From contig JAVBLK010000024.1 in the NCBI GenBank assembly GCA_031553565.1, positions 1 through 38,524 on the forward strand: a DNA stretch of 38,524 nucleotides. Direction: 5' to 3'. Shown piece after piece: positions 25,463 through 34,072 of the stretch (position 1 is the stretch's first letter; each line of letters opens with the position of its first letter). The notes beneath the pieces are model-generated. The model saw only the letters and a list, made by a program, of their open reading frames with translations. It searched no databases and had not been told where the DNA came from. Origin of the DNA: JAVBLK01 sp031553565 (GTDB taxonomy: Bacteria; Bacillota; Clostridia; Christensenellales; DUVY01). The translations under genes were made by a program, and so were the position numbers.

Positions 25463-27877
25463 ATGAAACTGAACATCGAGGAGGCGCGCAAAAGCGTCAA
25501 GGATAAGCTCGCGCGGTATTTTGCGGCGGACTTTAAAACCGCCGTTCCGGAACAGATCTACAAGGCGGTCGCAATGTGCGTCCGCGACATTTTGCTTACC
25601 GAAAAGCAGGAATTCCACAAAAAAGTGTTGGAACAGGGCGGCAAGCGCGTATATTACCTGTGCATGGAGTTCCTTTTGGGCAGGTCGCTGAAAAACAACC
25701 TTGCCAACATGCAGCTGGAGGGCGTTTTCAGAAAAGCCTTGAAAACGGACGGCTTTGACCTTGACGCCCTCTTTGAAATCGAAACGGACGCCGGCCTTGG
25801 GAACGGGGGCTTGGGGCGGCTGGCCGCGTGCTTTATGGACTCGCTGGCGACAGGGCACTATCCGGCGATCGGATTTACACTGCGCTATGAATACGGGCTT
25901 TTCAAGCAGCGGATCATCGACAGCTGTCAGGTCGAGCTGCCCGATATCTGGCTGGACACGGGCGAGGCGTGGATGGTGCCGCGCAGCGACAAAACCTTTA
26001 AGGTTATGTTCGACGGGCATTTGACGGAGCGTTGGGACAGCGGCCGGCTGAAAACGGAGCATACAGATGCGACCGTGTTCGAGGCCGTCCCGTATGATAT
26101 GATCATAAGCGGCGCGGGCGGCGAAGCTGTCAGCGTTCTCAGGCTGTGGCGCGCGCGCACCCCCGGCGGCTTCAATATGACCTATTTTTCGCAGGGCGAC
26201 TATTCGCAGGCGATCAAGGCAGACGGCGAGGCCGACCTTATAACAAAGGTTTTATATCCGTCCGACGACCATTACGCGGGCAAGACCTTAAGGATCACCC
26301 AGCAGTACTTTCTGGTCTCGGCATCGGTGCAGAATATTATCCGCGACCACATGCGCTCCTACGGGTCGATCGACACGCTGCCCGACAAGGTTGCCGTACA
26401 CATAAACGACACGCACCCTGCGCTGGCCGTGCCCGAGCTTATGCGTATCTTAATGGACGAATACGACTTTTCGTGGGATAAGGCGTGGGATTTTACCACG
26501 CGCATAATAACATACACCAACCATACGGTCATGGCCGAGGCGCTGGAAAAGTGGGGCGAGGAGCTTATCGCCACCAAGCTGCCGCGCATCTACGCCATTA
26601 TAAAAGAGATAAACAACCGCCTGCTTAAAGAGGTCTGGGACAGGTACGCGGATGTGCGCCTCCAGGAGAGCGTCGCGATCATCTATAAATCTCAGGTAAG
26701 GATGGCGAACCTGGCGGTATGGGGGTCGAACAAGGTCAACGGCGTTTCCGCGCTGCACAGCGGTATAATAAAGGAAACGGTGTTCCGCGACTTTTACCGT
26801 ATGTCGCCGGATAAGTTTACCAACGTCACCAACGGCATCGCGCACCGCCGCTGGCTGTGCCAATGCAATCCAAGGCTTAAAAAAATGGTGGACGGGCTGA
26901 TAGGCGACGGCTATATCCATGACGGCGGCAGGCTCAAGGACCTGATAAAGCATCAGGACGACCCCAAGGTTTTGGGCGAGCTGGCCGAAATAAAGCTGGC
27001 AAACAAGAAAGACTTTGCGGATTACATCTCGGCGAAGCAGGGCTTTAAGATAAACCCTTACTCCAGGTTCGATACGCAGATAAAGCGGCTGCACGAATAC
27101 AAGCGGCAGCTTTTAAACGTTATGAAAATTATCTCGCTGTACCTTGACCTTAAGGACGCCCCGGACCTTGATATTACGCCGCAGACGTTTATTTTCGGCG
27201 CGAAGGCCGCGCCCGGCTATTTTCACGCAAAGCGTATCATCAGCCTTATCAACGCGCTGTCGGCGCAGATACAGCAAAGCAAGCGTATCAAGGAAAAGCT
27301 GGACGTGCTTTTTGTGGAAAACTACAACGTTACTGCCGCCGAAAGGCTGATACCCGCGTCCGAGGTCAGCCAGCAGATATCGCTTGCGGGCAAGGAGGCC
27401 AGCGGCACCTCGAACATGAAGTTCATGCTGAGCGGCGCATTGACCCTCGGCACACTGGACGGCGCCAATGTCGAGATATTCGAGAGCGTCGGGAAAGACA
27501 ATATGTTCCTTTTCGGGCTGACCGCAGCGGAGGTCGCGGATCTATGGAAAAAGGGCTACTACGCAACCGCATATTATTCCGGCGACGAAAAGATCCGGCG
27601 CATAATCGAGACGCTTAAGACGGGCTTTTCCGGCGAGAGCTTTGCCGATATCGCCGGCTATCTGGTCTCGAACAATATTATGTCCGACCCATATATGGCG
27701 CTGGCAGATTTCGGCAGCTATATGTGCGCGCACGGCGAAATGGATAAAAAGTACAAGGACGCGGCCGCGTGGAATAAGTCTTCGCTGATAAACATAGCCG
27801 GATCCGGCAGGTTCGCCGCCGACAGAAGCATTAAGGAATACGCCGACAATATATGGGGCTTAAAGCCGATAGTTTAA
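25463..27877 (+). CDS. glgP: Glycogen/maltodextrin phosphorylase
   Basis: 804 aa, full length GT35 phosphorylase, which releases glucose-1-phosphate from alpha-1,4-glucan ends using pyridoxal phosphate. The N-terminal CMEFLLGRSLKNN segment (about 72-84), ETDAGLGNGGLGRLAAC (about 107-123) and the cofactor motif EASGTSNMKFMLSGA with PLP lysine K653 are visible. AAAGGA upstream is rather far (about 17 bases) from the ATG, so translation may be weak or the start slightly different. Works with the preceding synthase and following GH13 enzyme in glycogen turnover. Confidence 0.97.
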   Translation: MKLNIEEARKSVKDKLARYFAADFKTAVPEQIYKAVAMCVRDILLTEKQEFHKKVLEQGGKRVYYLCMEFLLGRSLKNNLANMQLEGVFRKALKTDGFDLDALFEIETDAGLGNGGLGRLAACFMDSLATGHYPAIGFTLRYEYGLFKQRIIDSCQVELPDIWLDTGEAWMVPRSDKTFKVMFDGHLTERWDSGRLKTEHTDATVFEAVPYDMIISGAGGEAVSVLRLWRARTPGGFNMTYFSQGDYSQAIKADGEADLITKVLYPSDDHYAGKTLRITQQYFLVSASVQNIIRDHMRSYGSIDTLPDKVAVHINDTHPALAVPELMRILMDEYDFSWDKAWDFTTRIITYTNHTVMAEALEKWGEELIATKLPRIYAIIKEINNRLLKEVWDRYADVRLQESVAIIYKSQVRMANLAVWGSNKVNGVSALHSGIIKETVFRDFYRMSPDKFTNVTNGIAHRRWLCQCNPRLKKMVDGLIGDGYIHDGGRLKDLIKHQDDPKVLGELAEIKLANKKDFADYISAKQGFKINPYSRFDTQIKRLHEYKRQLLNVMKIISLYLDLKDAPDLDITPQTFIFGAKAAPGYFHAKRIISLINALSAQIQQSKRIKEKLDVLFVENYNVTAAERLIPASEVSQQISLAGKEASGTSNMKFMLSGALTLGTLDGANVEIFESVGKDNMFLFGLTAAEVADLWKKGYYATAYYSGDEKIRRIIETLKTGFSGESFADIAGYLVSNNIMSDPYMALADFGSYMCAHGEMDKKYKDAAAWNKSSLINIAGSGRFAADRSIKEYADNIWGLKPIV

Positions 27878-27888
27878 ACGTCAATGAT

Positions 27889-29670
27889 ATGATAACCTTC
27901 GACCCTAAAAAAACAGAGCATAGATCCCCGTCCGCGGCAATACCTGCGGGCGGGTTTTTGCGTTTTTCGATACGCGTAAAAAGGGCGGCGGCGGCTGTTT
28001 CGGCCACGCTTTTCCTGCATAAGGACGGCGAGGGGAAGGTGCCGTATCCGATGGGGTGGAGCGGTTTGGCGGGCGCGGAGGACGTATATGCCGCTGAAAT
28101 AAATATAACGACGGCAGGCCTCTATTTTTACAGCTTCCTGGTCGAAACGCCGGACGGTGAGGTCAAGGCGGGCAGAGGCGTTTGCGGCGCAGCCGAAACG
28201 GGCGCGGCAGAGGATTTTGTGCTGCGGGTTACAAAAAACGGGTACAGACCCTCCCGGAAGCTTTACGGCGGCGTAATCTATCAGATTTTTCCCGACAGGT
28301 TTTCTGACGGCGGGCAAAGGAAGAAAACGCGCGGCGACGCAAGATATCGTACCGACTGGGGCGGCGTTCCCTATTTCCTGCCCGAAAAAAACGGCAAGGT
28401 ATTGAACAACGACTTTTTCGGGGGCAACCTGTACGGTATCGCGGAAAAGCTCCCTTATCTGAAGGCATTAGGGGTCACCTGCATATACCTTAACCCGATA
28501 TTCCGCGCGTACAGCAACCACAAGTACGATACGGGCGATTATATGGAGGTCGACCCCGATTTCGGCGGCGGCGCGGCATTTGACGGCCTGATAAGTAAAG
28601 CCGCAGGTCACGGCATTGACATAATCCTTGACGGCGTGTTCAGCCATACCGGCGCGGACAGCCGGTACTTTAATAAATACGGCAATTACAACGGGACGGG
28701 CGCGTACCAATCGAAGGATTCAAAATATTACAAATGGTACAAGTTCCGCCGTTTCCCCGACGAATACGAATGCTGGTGGGATTTTGACACCCTGCCGAAC
28801 GTCATTGAGGACGAGCCGTCCTATGACGCGTTTATAAACGGTGCGGACGGCGTGGCGGCGCATTGGCTGAAAAAAGGCGCGGCGGGCTGGCGGCTAGACG
28901 TGGCGGACGAGCTGCCGGACGGCTTTCTGGATAATTTCAACCGTGCGGTAAAGGCCGCAAGGCCGGACGCGGTCATAATAGGCGAGGTATGGGAGGACGC
29001 GGCGGCTAAGGAGGCCTACGGCAGGCGCAGACGGTATTTTTCAGGCGGGCAACTGGACGGCGTGATGAACTATCCGCTTAAGGACGGCATAATCGGCTTT
29101 GTAAACGGGCGCGGTATCGCGGGGCTTGCGGGCGCGTTCCACATGATGCTTGACCATTATCCCGCCGGGTCGCTGCATACGCTTATGAATATTTTGGGTA
29201 CGCACGATACGGCGCGGATACTGACCGAACTCGGCGGAGATAAAAATAAATTAAAGGCCGCCGCCGCACTGCAATTCACCGCGCCGGGCGTGCCGGCGGT
29301 ATATTACGGCGACGAGGCGGGAGTGACGGGCGGAAAGGACCCGTTTTGCCGCGCCTGCTTCCCGTGGGGGAAGGAGGACAAGGCGCTGACGGCTTATTAC
29401 CGGCGGCTCGGGGCGATAAGAAAAAGATACCGCGGCGTTTTTGCTGCAGGCGGCACCGAGATCCTTTATTCAAAGGACAGCGTCTTTATCTTCCGCCGCC
29501 TAGGGCGCGCCGCAGAATTGATCACCGCCGTAAACGCGGGCCCCCGGGATTTCGAGTTTGAGCTTTCAAGAGAGTACAAATGCCTTTTGTCGGGTAAAAC
29601 CTACGCTGGCGGCTGCCGTCTTGCGGCAGGGGAATCGGTCATATTGGCGCCGGCGCAGGGGAGGCTATGA
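27889..29670 (+). CDS. GH13 alpha-glucan hydrolase (neopullulanase/maltodextrin type)
   Basis: 594 aa from the ATG at 27889, 11 bases after the glgP stop. An alternative ATG at 27853 would overlap glgP by 25 bases. The later start gives the typical N-terminus (MITFDPKKTEHRSP...). Residues about 1-110 are a beta-sandwich starch-binding-like domain and about 115-500 the catalytic barrel, followed by a C-terminal beta domain. Catalytic residues by motif: nucleophile D337 (GWRLDVADE), acid/base E366 (IIGEVWED), transition-state D440 (GTHDTAR). DGVFSHTGADSRYFN is the region-I-like motif with the usual His. It probably trims dextrins and branches left by the phosphorylase. The 3' end overlaps the convergent minus-strand gene by 6 bases, with no room for a separate terminator. 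Confidence 0.9.
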   Translation: MITFDPKKTEHRSPSAAIPAGGFLRFSIRVKRAAAAVSATLFLHKDGEGKVPYPMGWSGLAGAEDVYAAEINITTAGLYFYSFLVETPDGEVKAGRGVCGAAETGAAEDFVLRVTKNGYRPSRKLYGGVIYQIFPDRFSDGGQRKKTRGDARYRTDWGGVPYFLPEKNGKVLNNDFFGGNLYGIAEKLPYLKALGVTCIYLNPIFRAYSNHKYDTGDYMEVDPDFGGGAAFDGLISKAAGHGIDIILDGVFSHTGADSRYFNKYGNYNGTGAYQSKDSKYYKWYKFRRFPDEYECWWDFDTLPNVIEDEPSYDAFINGADGVAAHWLKKGAAGWRLDVADELPDGFLDNFNRAVKAARPDAVIIGEVWEDAAAKEAYGRRRRYFSGGQLDGVMNYPLKDGIIGFVNGRGIAGLAGAFHMMLDHYPAGSLHTLMNILGTHDTARILTELGGDKNKLKAAAALQFTAPGVPAVYYGDEAGVTGGKDPFCRACFPWGKEDKALTAYYRRLGAIRKRYRGVFAAGGTEILYSKDSVFIFRRLGRAAELITAVNAGPRDFEFELSREYKCLLSGKTYAGGCRLAAGESVILAPAQGRL

Positions 29671-30231
29671 TTTTTTCTTGCCCGTGCTTCCTTTCTTCTC
29701 CGGCGGCGGAACTTCCTTTATGATGCCGTTGGCCTTTGCCTTTTCGGGCTTGACGGCTTTGGGCTGCGTATGTATAATGCCGTTTGCGGCCGGCGGCGCA
29801 GGCGTTTTGGGCGCCGGCGGCGACTGAGTACGTATAATGCCGTTGAAACCGTCCGGGATTTCGGGCGCGCGTCCGGCGGGATCCGCGGGGGCGCGGCCGG
29901 CCGCCCTTTGCTCGATCGCCATCGACAGCCGCGTGTGCCTTGCCTGAGAGTCCAAAAAAGTGCGCAGCGCGGGAGAATCGGCGCGTCCCTTTAAGGCTGC
30001 GCCTGCCGGATTGATCATCGCCCCGACGTCGCGCGGCGAGAGCGGCGGCGCATCGGGCGCGGCCGTCGTCTTTTTCGCCTGTCCGTAATCCTGTACGGGC
30101 GGAAAATTGCCGCTGTCCGGGGAAGGCCGGGCGGGGGGCTGCTGGCGCGCCTCTGCGCCGGGATCGCTGTCCTTATAACCGGAGGCCTGGCCGGGCGGCG
30201 CGATGCGCGTGTACATACCGAATTTATCCAT
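29665..30231 (-). CDS. Pro/Ala-rich protein with three NGII repeats, function unknown
   Basis: 188 aa, not recognised. Mostly disordered and rich in Pro, Ala, Lys and Gln. A short predicted helical stretch lies at about 85-112 (PALRTFLDSQARHTRLSMAIEQRA). The C-terminal third carries three spaced copies of a short motif: NGIIRTQ (130-136), NGIIHTQ (150-156) and NGIIKEV (168-174), about 18-20 residues apart, separated by Pro/Lys linkers. No signal peptide or membrane span, and no clear ribosome-binding site. The repeats and the amino-acid bias support a real gene, but an accidental open frame in GC-rich DNA is not excluded. Confidence 0.5.
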   Translation of the reverse strand: MDKFGMYTRIAPPGQASGYKDSDPGAEARQQPPARPSPDSGNFPPVQDYGQAKKTTAAPDAPPLSPRDVGAMINPAGAALKGRADSPALRTFLDSQARHTRLSMAIEQRAAGRAPADPAGRAPEIPDGFNGIIRTQSPPAPKTPAPPAANGIIHTQPKAVKPEKAKANGIIKEVPPPEKKGSTGKKKS

Positions 30232-30317
30232 ATATATCTATGCTATTCGGGCCCGCGCGCGGCTATAACTTGTTTAGGCCGGGATATATATCTTTTTCGG
30301 GCGGTCCGTTTTATCAG

Positions 30318-30347
30318 TTGACTATTTGGGGATAATTACGCTATAAT
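30318..30347 (+). promoter_or_regulatory. Sigma-A promoter of the lipoprotein gene
   Basis: TTGACT (30318-30323), an 18-base spacer and TATAAT (30342-30347). The leader of about 70 bases ends with CGGAGT 11 bases before the ATG. Confidence 0.7.
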
Positions 30348-30423
30348 ATGCTTTACGGTAAAATGCGCATAATGTTTTGTGTGATATTATTGCCGGCACA
30401 GCTTATAACGGAGTAAACACAAT

Positions 30424-32058
30424 ATGAAAAAGAACCTAGGAAGAGTATTTTTGATTGCGTGCTTTGCGGCGGCCGCCGCCATGATTTTCGGCGCATGCGG
30501 TTATTATAACACGAAACTTACGGGTCAGGATACAACATACGCCGTGACCAGCAACGGCGGCAGCGTCGTGCAGTACGGCGATTATGTCTATTTTGTCAAT
30601 GGCACGACGTCGGGCTATTCCGACAGCGAGGGCGACGCCAACGTTTGGGGCAAGGTTGAAAAGGGCGGCGTTTACCGCGCCAAGCTTCAGGGCGGCAGGG
30701 ACGTCAATAAAACCGAAGACGGCGTAGAGTATAAGGAATATGCGCGTACGGGGGACGGCCGGGATATAACGATAAAGACGGCCGAGGCGACCAGCTATTC
30801 GACCGGCGAGAAGCTGACATTGATCGACAGCGCGGTCATCGAGCGCGTTATCCCCAAATACATCACATTTTCTAACGACCAAAACGCGGGCATATTTATA
30901 TACGGCGACTGGATATATTACAGTACGCCCGTAAACAGCCGCAGCAAGGCCGGCGAGGTCGAGGCTCACTTAAGCGAGTTTTACCGCACAAAGGTTGACG
31001 GTCAGAACACCCAAAAGATCTACACATCGGAAGAAGACGTAAAGGCGTACAATTTCTATCACTATGACGGCAAGGTGCACCTTGTGGTCCACGAGGGCGA
31101 AAACCTTATCACAGTGCCGATGACCGGCAGCCGTATCGGAAAGAGGGGAACGCTGACCGACGGCATCACCGAGGTCATGTTCCCCAGAAAGGAAACATAT
31201 TACAAGGGCATAAACGAGGACACCGCGTCCGATTATGTATACTATACCCGCGCATTTGACGAGGACGACTATTCAGTTCAGGGCAACGTGTTTGAACGCC
31301 GCCGCCCTGACCTTTCGACCGGGACGAGCCTGCGTATCGGAGACAATAACAACACATATTCGCCTCTTTCCTGCGACGGCGACGTATTGTTTTTTTACGA
31401 GACCAAGCCGACCTCAACTAATAAACAGCTGATCGCGCAGAGGATATCGTATATCGAGGTCGAGGAGCCGGCGCTTGACAAGAAGGGCAACGAAAAGAAG
31501 GACAAATCGGGCAACGTCATAATGGAAAAGGTTAAAAGGCCGTTATATGACAGGCAAACCGTAATAGCCAATGTGACCGCCGACATGACGAAGGTAATGG
31601 CTTACGCCGGGCCGAAGTCCACAGCGGGCGCGATCGCAGTCTCATATGCGGTCACGCTGGAGAACGGGTATCTGGTGCGTTATGCGCCGTCGGCGGCAGC
31701 CGCCCCGTTTTCACAAACCGAATCCGACGCCACGCTGCTCCGTATCAGCGATAACAAGATTTATTTTCAGAGCGGCGGCTCTATCTCTTGTGCGGATCTT
31801 TCAACCGCCGCGCCGCCCTCACAGATCAATAAGGGCAGCGTTTCCATACTGAACAACTACACTATCGACATCGCGGCGGGGATGCTGTGGTTCTTTAAGG
31901 ATACGCTCAACCAAAAGGATTTTCCGATCGAACTGCGCAGCGAAAGCGTTTCGGCTAATTATATGTATATCAAGCAGCTGACCGGCGGCACGGACTCGCC
32001 TGAGTACTTTATCGGCGTTGTCGGCGCGGATGAATTGCCTGAGGTCGAGGAAGAATAA
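30424..32058 (+). CDS. Lipoprotein with beta-propeller-like repeats (DUF5050-like)
   Basis: 544 aa. Signal MKKNLGRVFLIAC... with lipobox FGAC and lipidated C25, so anchored outside the membrane. The mature part has repeated short strands of the type 'YGDYVYFVNGT', 'IYGDWIYYSTP', 'DNKIYFQSGG', typical of the Clostridia DUF5050-style propeller proteins that read as 'display a value in the envelope'; their function is unknown. The C-terminus is acidic (ELPEVEEE). Own promoter upstream and a strong terminator downstream. It sits where spoIVB would be expected in the usual Clostridia spo0A locus. Confidence 0.85.
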   Translation: MKKNLGRVFLIACFAAAAAMIFGACGYYNTKLTGQDTTYAVTSNGGSVVQYGDYVYFVNGTTSGYSDSEGDANVWGKVEKGGVYRAKLQGGRDVNKTEDGVEYKEYARTGDGRDITIKTAEATSYSTGEKLTLIDSAVIERVIPKYITFSNDQNAGIFIYGDWIYYSTPVNSRSKAGEVEAHLSEFYRTKVDGQNTQKIYTSEEDVKAYNFYHYDGKVHLVVHEGENLITVPMTGSRIGKRGTLTDGITEVMFPRKETYYKGINEDTASDYVYYTRAFDEDDYSVQGNVFERRRPDLSTGTSLRIGDNNNTYSPLSCDGDVLFFYETKPTSTNKQLIAQRISYIEVEEPALDKKGNEKKDKSGNVIMEKVKRPLYDRQTVIANVTADMTKVMAYAGPKSTAGAIAVSYAVTLENGYLVRYAPSAAAAPFSQTESDATLLRISDNKIYFQSGGSISCADLSTAAPPSQINKGSVSILNNYTIDIAAGMLWFFKDTLNQKDFPIELRSESVSANYMYIKQLTGGTDSPEYFIGVVGADELPEVEEE

Positions 32059-32083
32059 CTACCGTACAAAAAACAATGATTTG

Positions 32084-32115
32084 AAAAGCCCCGGTTCGCC
32101 GGGGCTTTTGTTTTT
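32084..32115 (+). terminator. Intrinsic terminator after the lipoprotein gene
   Basis: AAAAGCCCCGG pairs with CCGGGGCTTTT around a TTCG tetraloop, then GTTTTT. Textbook form. Confidence 0.92.
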
Positions 32116-32228
32116 GCTCTAAGAAAAATCGCAGCAAAAAACCCGGGCAGCCACAAAATTGCAAGTGCGGCGATGCCGCTTGCCGCGGCCGGGATGGCGG
32201 GTCCTGCACGGAAACCGAAGGCGCATTT

Positions 32229-32265
32229 TGTCGGAAAACAGTAAAGAAAGTCTACGTATGTCGTA
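32229..32265 (+). promoter_or_regulatory. Two possible Spo0A boxes upstream of spo0A
   Basis: TGTCGGA at 32229 and TGTCGTA at 32259, each one mismatch from TGTCGAA, in the same orientation and exactly 30 bases apart. Autoregulation of spo0A is established in Bacillus; here it is inference. Confidence 0.35.
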
Positions 32266-32311
32266 TTATTTTAAAAAATGTTAAACTATTTTAAAATTCG
32301 TGCAAATATGC

Positions 32312-32352
32312 TTGCTTTATTGAAAATAATATGCCATTATGTAATAAAGCAA
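32312..32352. promoter_or_regulatory. 41-bp interrupted dyad upstream of spo0A
   Basis: Outer arms TTGCTTTATT and AATAAAGCAA match perfectly, and inside them ATAAT and ATTAT form a second pair around ATGCC. Candidate operator or regulatory RNA hairpin. TTGAAA and TAATAA within it could be promoter elements, so the dyad may overlap the promoter. Confidence 0.5.
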
Positions 32353-32487
32353 TACAATATAGCGTTTAATAGCACCGCTTAACCACAATATACAGTAAGA
32401 CGCGGCATATAAAAGAGGAAAAAGGCGGGACGGGAATCTGTGCAAAAACAACATAAAATATAAAGATAAGAAAAGGGTAAATGTAAA

Positions 32488-33285
32488 ATGGAAAAAATCA
32501 AGATCGGTTTTATCGACGACAGCGCGCAAATGACGAAAATGTACGAGGACTATTTTGCGAAAGAGCCGGAATTTACGGTTATAGGCTGCGCGGCCAACGG
32601 TGCGGAGGGGCTTAAGCTGATACAGCAGGAAAAGCCGGATATCGTTCTTTTGGACATCGTGATGCCCGAGCTTGACGGATTCGGCGTGTTGGAGCGGCTG
32701 AAAAGCTTGCCGTACCGCCCGAAGGTAATAATCGTTTCCGCACTTTCGCAGGAAAACTTCATAAACATGGCGCTCCGCGGCGGCGCGGACTATTATATGA
32801 TAAAGCCGTTCGACTTTCCCGCGCTTAAGGGCAGGGTGTTAGAGACGGTCAGCCCCGTAAGAAGCGGCGCGGTAGGCGTGCCCATGATCCTGTCCGATTA
32901 TCGCGCGGCCGAGCCTATCGCCAAGTATTCCAAGAACAGGTCGCTGGAGGAAAAGATCTCCAACATATTTATAACCGTCGGCATCCCCGCGCATATCAAG
33001 GGCTATCAGTTCCTGCGCGAGGCCATCAAAATGGCGATCGACAATCCCGAAATAATCAACTGCATAACAAAAAAACTCTATCCCAGCATCGCCCAGAAGT
33101 TCGAGACCAGCTCCAGCAAGGTCGAGCGCGCCATACGCCACGCGATCGAGGTCGCCTGGAACCGCGGCAAGATCGAAAACATCAATTCCCTTTTCGGCGT
33201 GCGCGTCTATACCAACAACGAGAAGCCGACCAACGGCGAGTTCATTGCGTTGGTGGCGGATAAGATGCTGATAGAAGGCGCCTGA
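32488..33285 (+). CDS. spo0A: Sporulation master response regulator Spo0A
   Basis: 265 aa, normal length. The receiver domain (1-120) has the acidic pocket D10/D11, phosphoacceptor D56 (LLDIVMPELDG), a Ser in the signalling position (VSALSQ) and K106 (IKPF). A short linker is followed by the DNA-binding domain (about 150-263). Its recognition helix SSSKVERAIRHAIEVAWNRG (208-227) is the hallmark of Spo0A. AAAAGGG precedes the ATG by 10 bases. The stop codon is inside the left arm of a large palindrome. Its presence implies the organism sporulates or descends from spore formers. Neither spoIVB nor other sporulation genes are adjacent. Confidence 0.98.
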   Translation: MEKIKIGFIDDSAQMTKMYEDYFAKEPEFTVIGCAANGAEGLKLIQQEKPDIVLLDIVMPELDGFGVLERLKSLPYRPKVIIVSALSQENFINMALRGGADYYMIKPFDFPALKGRVLETVSPVRSGAVGVPMILSDYRAAEPIAKYSKNRSLEEKISNIFITVGIPAHIKGYQFLREAIKMAIDNPEIINCITKKLYPSIAQKFETSSSKVERAIRHAIEVAWNRGKIENINSLFGVRVYTNNEKPTNGEFIALVADKMLIEGA

Positions 33286-33416
33286 AAGAAGGCCGCATCC
33301 GCTTCGGGATTGACCTGAAATCCCGTCCCGCCGACCTAGCGCGTACGTTTCAGTACGCAGCGTCGGCCGGCAGGGCAGGATTTCAAGTCACTGCCTCGCG
33401 TCTGCGGCCTTCTTTC
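33284..33416. repeat. 133-bp near-palindrome overlapping the spo0A stop codon
   Basis: The outer arms GAAAGAAGGCCGCA (33284-33297) and TGCGGCCTTCTTTC (33403-33416) match 14 of 14. Inside, GACCTGAAATCCCG pairs imperfectly with the GGATTTCAAGTC region on the right, then GCCGAC with GTCGGC and GCGTAC with GTACGC around a central TTTC. The whole unit could fold as one long hairpin in RNA or a cruciform in DNA. The left arm begins in the last bases of spo0A. Confidence 0.85.
33301..33371 (+). repeat. 71-bp direct repeat, copy 1
   Basis: Runs from GCTTCGGGATTGACCTG to GTCGGCCGGC inside the large palindrome. It matches copy 2 at 33575-33645 with only a few differences (in the CCCGCC/CACGCC pair and in the loop GTTTCA/CTCTCA). 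Confidence 0.85.
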
Positions 33417-33574
33417 CAGTCACGCGGGCGGCGCATATGCGGCGGGATCGGCGCGCAAAGTTTTCTTTTTGCGCCGTCACGTATGTCGATACAGATTCCG
33501 TCGCCGAAAGAAAACCCTTCGCGCCGCTGCCTTGCATCTACGCCTTATTTTCCCGACTGGATGGCGGCGGATAA

Positions 33575-33645
33575 GCTTCGGGATTGACCTGAAATCCCGT
33601 CACGCCGACCTAGCGCGTACCTCTCAGTACGCAGCGTCGGCCGGC
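33575..33645 (+). repeat. 71-bp direct repeat, copy 2
   Basis: Nearly identical to 33301-33371. Here it lacks the matching right arm of the large palindrome and is followed directly by the hairpin GGCGCGAAAAG/CTTTTCGCGCC. Confidence 0.85.
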
Positions 33646-33668
33646 GCGAAAAGTATTCTTTTCGCGCC
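33643..33668. repeat. Perfect 11-bp hairpin after repeat copy 2
   Basis: GGCGCGAAAAG and CTTTTCGCGCC around TATT. Related, less perfect hairpins occur at 33450-33476 and near 33940-33962, so it is part of the local repeat family. Confidence 0.7.
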
Positions 33669-33680
33669 TTTCGCTTATTT

Positions 33681-33844
33681 TAAGGAAACGATGAATAAAT
33701 GAGGTAAATTCAGAGCAAGTATTTTTAAGGCAGAAAACGGCTTGTTTTTGCAGCAAATAGTAGAACTATTTGCAAGGAAAGAAGACGTTTTCAGGCGAAA
33801 AAGACGCCGCTATAAATTATATCGAATTATTCAGCGGTTCCTTA
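33681..33844 (-). mobile_element. MITE-like 164-bp element, copy 1 (reverse orientation)
   Basis: Ends TAAGGAAACGATGAATAA and TTATTCAGCGGTTCCTTA are inverted repeats matching at 16 of 18 positions. The outermost TA on both sides fits a TA target duplication as left by IS630/Tc1-type transposases. The interior has a hairpin GCAAATAG/CTATTTGC and no coding capacity. About 90% identical by eye, and of equal length, to the copy at 38078. Confidence 0.8.
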
Positions 33845-34072
33845 GATAAAGTAAATCAACTTTACGGTTTCAGGTTCGAGTAGATATTCGAGGATAAAAT
33901 AATTCTTTCGGATTAATCAGCGTTATTAAAGTTTCCGTCGCAAAAAAATCTTTCGCGCCGCTGTCTGCGGCCTTATTTTCCTATCAAGCGGGCGTCAGGG
34001 GGATGCCAGTCAGAGGGCCGCGGGTTGTTTTATCGCCGTGCGTTTGGCGCGCTATTTGTTGAAACGGATGTC

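Larger units (their letters stand above)
32059..32487. other. Upstream region of spo0A
   Basis: 429 bases without a gene. In order: a terminator (32084-32115), a GC-rich stretch, two 0A-box-like heptamers (32229-32235 and 32259-32265), then an AT-rich stretch with a 41-bp interrupted dyad (32312-32352) and likely promoter elements. The GC drop from about 32240 onward is obvious by eye. Confidence 0.6.

Noticed and set aside
29765..29845. Two TATAAT boxes on the plus strand (GTATAATGCCGTT twice)
   Set aside because: They are the reverse complement of the repeated NGII codons on the minus strand, so they reflect protein repeats rather than promoters.
33469..33702. 77-codon open frame after spo0A
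   Set aside because: It runs through the 71-bp repeat and two hairpins and has no ribosome-binding site; composition is that of repeat DNA.
33865..33895. tRNA-like GGTTCGAGT near 33871
   Set aside because: No acceptor stem, D-arm or anticodon arm can be built around it; it is a short local hairpin.
33284..33982. Retron or group II intron RNA
   Set aside because: No reverse transcriptase or intron-domain signature is present anywhere in the window.
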